From contig JACCSF010000217.1 of the NCBI GenBank assembly GCA_013813135.1, positions 1 through 6,827 on the forward strand: a DNA stretch of 6,827 nt, given 5' to 3'. Source of the DNA: Thermoleophilaceae bacterium (GTDB lineage: Bacteria > Actinomycetota > Thermoleophilia > Solirubrobacterales > Thermoleophilaceae). The notes beneath the pieces were generated by a model. It saw only the letters and a program-made list of their open reading frames with translations. It did not search any database and was not told the origin of the DNA. How positions within the stretch are numbered: the stretch's first letter is position 1; every line of letters starts with the position of its first letter. Position numbers and translations under genes: made by a program. Shown here piece after piece: positions 4,442-6,827 of this stretch.

Positions 4442-5440
4442 CTAGACGGCTGGTGCGGCTTCGAGCCAGTCGCGCATCGTCACCTGGCGCGCGGCCCGCT
4501 CGCCCGACGAGATCTCGCGCAGCAGCTCGCCCATCAGGCCGTGACGCTCGGCGACCACGCTGTGCTTGTGGATCGTCTCGAGGTTCTCCTGGCGGGCCGA
4601 GACGAACGCGCCGTCGCCGAGGCCGGCGAAGCGCTCGGTCGCCATGCGCACCATCTCGCGGACGCAGTCCTCGACGAAGCGGGGATGCCTGTGGGCCTTC
4701 TCGACCACGTGCACCTCGTCGGGGCGCTTCATCAGCTCGTAGATCTCCGAGCTCATCGACGCCTCGACGATCTCCAGCAGCACCTCCGCCTCCAGCGTTT
4801 CGTTGCAGCCCTCGGGGCAGCCGATGTGGAGCGTGCCGATGCCGCGCTGGTTGTGGGTGGCCACGGGCACGGCCTCGAAGACACGCGTGATCTCGTCTTC
4901 GGAGAAGCCGTCCTCGCTCAGGCGCTCGCGCGAGCGCTCGGTGACCATCTCCTGCGCGCAGGGGCAGGCGGTCATGCCCTGAGCCTGGACGCCGACCAGC
5001 CGGCGCGTGCCGCTGGCGGACGCCACCGCCGAGCCGAACATCGTGTAGATCTCCTGCGTTGGCGTGCCCGAGACCGGCGCCGGCTTGTTCTCGGGGTAGC
5101 GGGCCGCGATGGTCACCTCGGCGCGGCAGCCGGCCTGGCGGTCGCGCACGCGCTCGGCGATGTGGGAGGCGAGCGTCTCGGCCTTGAAGGCCTCGCCGAG
5201 GACCACCTCGTCGATCGCCTCGTTCACGACCTCCTCGAAGCGCGACATGTGCGCACCCTTCTGCTCGGGCCCGAGGTCGACGAAGCATTCGAGCTCGGCG
5301 TAGAAGAGCGACTGCCGCCCGTTCGACTGGATCCGGATGATCTTCTCGACGCCGGTCACTCCGACTCGCGAGAGGCTCACGCCGGTGGCGGGACGACGGG
5401 CTTGAACGTCGCTGCCGAGGAGCGCGGTGGGCTCGTTCAT
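4442..5440 (-). CDS. folE2: GTP cyclohydrolase IB (FolE2/MptA family)
   Basis: A 332-residue cytoplasmic enzyme of COG1469 that opens GTP to a dihydroneopterin-type product, the first step towards tetrahydrofolate and other pterins. Unlike FolE (type IA) the family is not strictly zinc-dependent and can use manganese or iron. Seen here are QKGAHMSRFEE (about 60-70), PVSGTPTQE (122-130), the metal/active-site cysteine region ACPCAQEM (158-165), THNQRG (195-200), IGCPEGCNE (206-214) and ENLETIHKHSVVAERHG (285-301). The THNQRG stretch and HKHSVVAER tail resemble archaeal MptA more than classic bacterial FolE2, so the product could be the 2',3'-cyclic phosphate form. The ATG at 5440 is chosen; upstream in-frame codons from 5485 add an untypical leader. 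Its ribosome binding site is poor. It is divergent from rpoD and upstream of the Clp-N-like gene. Confidence 0.93.
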   Translation of the reverse strand: MNEPTALLGSDVQARRPATGVSLSRVGVTGVEKIIRIQSNGRQSLFYAELECFVDLGPEQKGAHMSRFEEVVNEAIDEVVLGEAFKAETLASHIAERVRDRQAGCRAEVTIAARYPENKPAPVSGTPTQEIYTMFGSAVASASGTRRLVGVQAQGMTACPCAQEMVTERSRERLSEDGFSEDEITRVFEAVPVATHNQRGIGTLHIGCPEGCNETLEAEVLLEIVEASMSSEIYELMKRPDEVHVVEKAHRHPRFVEDCVREMVRMATERFAGLGDGAFVSARQENLETIHKHSVVAERHGLMGELLREISSGERAARQVTMRDWLEAAPAV

Positions 5441-5469
5441 GGCGACCGCGAACTCTAGCTGCAGGGAGA

Positions 5470-5498
5470 TTGGAGCAAAACGCACGAACAGGTGTAGA
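5470..5498 (+). promoter_or_regulatory. Possible promoter of rpoD
   Basis: TTGGAG (5470-5475) and TGTAGA (5493-5498) are separated by 17 bases; TAGACT (5495-5500) is an overlapping alternative -10 at 19 bases. This would start the message near 5505 and give a leader of roughly 130 bases before the rpoD TTG. The match to -35 TTGACA and -10 TATAAT is moderate. Confidence 0.4.
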
Positions 5499-5519
5499 CT
5501 GGCCGCGGCTCGACGCCAA

Positions 5520-5533
5520 CCAGATATATCTGG
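5520..5533. promoter_or_regulatory. Perfect 14-bp palindrome, possible operator
   Basis: CCAGATATATCTGG reads identically on both strands. Its ATATAT core stands out in this GC-rich DNA. It lies 22 bases past the proposed -10 of rpoD and about 80 bases ahead of the folE2 start on the other strand, where a dimeric regulator could affect either gene. The regulator is unknown and the sequence does not resemble a Zur box. Confidence 0.4.
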
Positions 5534-5560
5534 CCCAACTGGCTCAGCCCCTCGCGGCCC

Positions 5561-5608
5561 CCCGCGACCACAACTTCATCCAATCCACTCGACCGCCCCG
5601 GTCGCGGG
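5561..5608 (+). repeat. 9-bp inverted repeat in the rpoD leader
   Basis: CCCGCGACC (5561-5569) and GGTCGCGGG (5600-5608) are perfect reverse complements with a 30-base loop. The 3' arm ends 12 bases before the AAGGAG ribosome binding site, so the stem could affect ribosome access or message stability. Confidence 0.4.
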
Positions 5609-5620
5609 CGTGTTCGTCTC

Positions 5621-5626
5621 AAGGAG
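5621..5626 (+). promoter_or_regulatory. Ribosome binding site fixing the rpoD TTG start
   Basis: AAGGAG lies seven bases ahead of the TTG at 5634. No such site precedes the earlier in-frame GTG at 5610 or the start at 5427, so it decides the start. Confidence 0.8.
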
Positions 5627-5633
5627 CGCGCGG

Positions 5634-6770
5634 TTGACGGAGGAGAAGCACGAGGGAGTAGCGCTGCTGGTTGACGTGAGCGAGGCGCCGTTCCTCGAAG
5701 TGGAGGAGGTACGCAGACTCGTCTCAGAGGGCAAGGAGCGCGGCTTCCTCACCTTCGAGGAGATCTCAGCCACTTTCGAGGAGGTCGAGCTCACAAAGGA
5801 GCAGATCGTCGAGCTCCACGCCCACCTGCAGGAGAACGGCGTTGAGATCGTCGCCAGCGACGACCGCCCGCCCGGCCTGATCGAGATCGCCGGCGACGGC
5901 GCTCAGCCGGTTACACGGAAACCCCAGATCGACCTCACGGTCGAGCCCAGCCTGGACTCGCTGCGGCTCTACCTGCGCTCGATCGGGCGCGTCGAGCTGC
6001 TGACCGCCGACCAGGAGGTGTCCCTGGCCAAGCGGATCGAGCGCGGCGACATGGTCGCCAAGCAGCAGATGATCGAGGCGAACCTGCGCCTGGTCGTGTC
6101 GATAGCGAAGGGCTATCTGGGTCGCGGGCTGTCGTTCCTCGACCTGATCCAGGAGGGCTCGCTGGGCCTGATCCGGGCGGTCGAGAAGTTCGACTACCGG
6201 CGTGGCTACAAGTTCTCGACCTACGCCACCTGGTGGATCCGCCAGGCAGTGACGCGCGCGATCGCCGACAAGGCGCGCACGATCCGGATCCCGGTGCACA
6301 TGGTCGAGAAGCTGAACAAGGTCGTGCACGTGGAGCGCCAGCTGGTGCAGGAGTTCGGCCGCGAGCCGACCCCGGAGGAGATCGCGTGCGAGCTGCAGTG
6401 GACCGCGCGCGAGGTAAAGGACATCCTGCGCATCGCGCAGCTGCCGGTGTCGCTCGAGAAGCCGATCGGCGAGGAGGAGGACTCCGAGCTGGGCGACTTC
6501 GTCGAGGACGAGGCGGCCGAGTCGCCCTTCGAGCGGGCCAGCGAGAACCTGCGCTGCGAGAACGTGCGCCGGGCGCTGGCCGCGCTCCCCCCGCGCGAGC
6601 GCGAGGTGATCGAGATGCGCTACGGGCTGAGGGGCCAAAAAGCGCGCACGCTCGAAGAGGTCGGGCGCGCCTTCGGCGTCACGCGCGAGCGCATCCGCCA
6701 GATTGAGAACACCACGCTGAAGAAGCTCGAGGGACTGCCAGAGGCGCAGCGGCTCAGGGACGCCTCATGA
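5634..6770 (+). CDS. rpoD: Primary RNA polymerase sigma factor RpoD/SigA (sigma-70)
   Basis: A complete 378-residue group 1 sigma factor that directs RNA polymerase to -35/-10 promoters. Region 1.1 is recognisable at about 18-78 (FLEVEEVRRLVSEGKERGFL), without the long insert of larger RpoD proteins. Region 1.2 covers 106-139 (DSLRLYLRSIGRVELL, then ADQEVSLAKRIERGD). Region 2 covers about 142-216 with NLRLVVSIAKGYLGRGL, the core-binding DLIQEGSLGLIRAVEKFDY and the -10-reading YKFSTYATWWIRQAVTRAI. Region 3 runs about 217-300 (IRIPVHMVEKLNK, PEEIACEL, PVSLEKPIGEEEDSELGDF). Region 4 with its helix-turn-helix is 310-365 (LPPREREVIEMRYGL, TLEEVGRAFGVTRERIRQIE). The C terminus ends EAQRLRDAS instead of the usual RSRKLRDFLD, a small deviation. 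It starts with TTG behind a strong ribosome binding site. Actinobacteria of this group often hold several such factors, so this need not be the only one. Confidence 0.95.
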   Translation: MTEEKHEGVALLVDVSEAPFLEVEEVRRLVSEGKERGFLTFEEISATFEEVELTKEQIVELHAHLQENGVEIVASDDRPPGLIEIAGDGAQPVTRKPQIDLTVEPSLDSLRLYLRSIGRVELLTADQEVSLAKRIERGDMVAKQQMIEANLRLVVSIAKGYLGRGLSFLDLIQEGSLGLIRAVEKFDYRRGYKFSTYATWWIRQAVTRAIADKARTIRIPVHMVEKLNKVVHVERQLVQEFGREPTPEEIACELQWTAREVKDILRIAQLPVSLEKPIGEEEDSELGDFVEDEAAESPFERASENLRCENVRRALAALPPREREVIEMRYGLRGQKARTLEEVGRAFGVTRERIRQIENTTLKKLEGLPEAQRLRDAS

Positions 6771-6827
6771 GGCCCGCAGCAGCCGGCTCGGCCGGGCGCG
6801 CTCGGGTCATAAACCACATGGTCGCGG
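6767..6827 (+). CDS. Possible start of a downstream gene (partial)
   Basis: An ATG at 6767 overlaps the rpoD TGA as ATGA, the arrangement used for translational coupling. The frame reads MRPAAAGSAGRARVINHMVA and stays open to the window edge. Twenty codons are too few to recognise a family, and a hairpin lies inside it, so it may not be a gene. Confidence 0.25.
   Translation, partial: MRPAAAGSAGRARVINHMVA
6772..6797 (+). terminator. Possible rpoD terminator hairpin
   Basis: GCCCG (6772-6776) pairs with CGGGC (6793-6797), and GCCG (6782-6785) with CGGC (6789-6792) across a 3-base loop, leaving a 5-base bulge on the left side. It starts right behind the rpoD stop. No T-tract follows. Confidence 0.35.

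Noticed and set aside
4541..5458. 305-codon plus-strand frame inside folE2, and the 392-codon minus frame at 4341-5519
   Set aside because: Both are shadows of folE2, whose own frame carries the full family motif set.
5441..5633. Zur box controlling folE2 as in some zinc-starvation operons
   Set aside because: No Zur-like AT-rich dyad was found; the only palindrome present does not match.

Overview
The window reads as a very GC-rich actinobacterial chromosome segment. Its GC-rich codon use, RpoD type, VTT and DUF3817-type membrane proteins, and archaeal-flavoured GTP cyclohydrolase IB fit class Thermoleophilia (Solirubrobacterales or relatives). That placement is an inference from protein character, not from a search.

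The left part (1-2090) is gene-poor and scarred. It holds the apparent C-terminal tail of an unidentified gene (3-80), a small YdeI/OmpD-associated-type protein (159-425), and about 760 bases without a convincing gene but with a nested hairpin at 481-538. A 3' half of a threonine-type tRNA without its 5' half follows (about 1187-1231), which looks like an attachment-site scar. Two strong hairpins (1248-1279 and 1323-1360) come next, then the frameshifted C-terminal remnant of a DDE transposase on the minus strand (1397-1809). The stretch 1810-2086 shows nothing firm.

The middle part (2087-3909) has a small membrane-anchored, Thr-rich protein on the minus strand. Divergent from it is a two-gene plus-strand unit of integral membrane proteins: a VTT/DedA-like TVP38/TMEM64 protein and a DUF3817-like protein. 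Directly behind lies a broken pgsA (phosphatidylglycerophosphate synthase) that has lost its start, its catalytic CDP-alcohol phosphatidyltransferase signature and its reading frame.

The right part (3913-6827) is the intact housekeeping core. On the minus strand are folE2/mptA (GTP cyclohydrolase IB, first step of tetrahydrofolate-type pterin synthesis) and, 97 bases downstream, a small Clp-N-like protein of unknown role. Divergent from folE2 is a complete primary sigma factor (rpoD/sigA family, 378 aa, TTG start with a strong ribosome binding site). The 193-base folE2/rpoD spacer holds a plausible -35/-10 pair, a 14-bp perfect palindrome and a 9-bp inverted repeat just upstream of the rpoD ribosome binding site.

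I found no CRISPR array, no intact mobile element and no coherent new multi-gene system. The most interesting items are the half tRNA, the gutted pgsA, the structured rpoD leader and the orphan Clp-N-like gene beside folE2.
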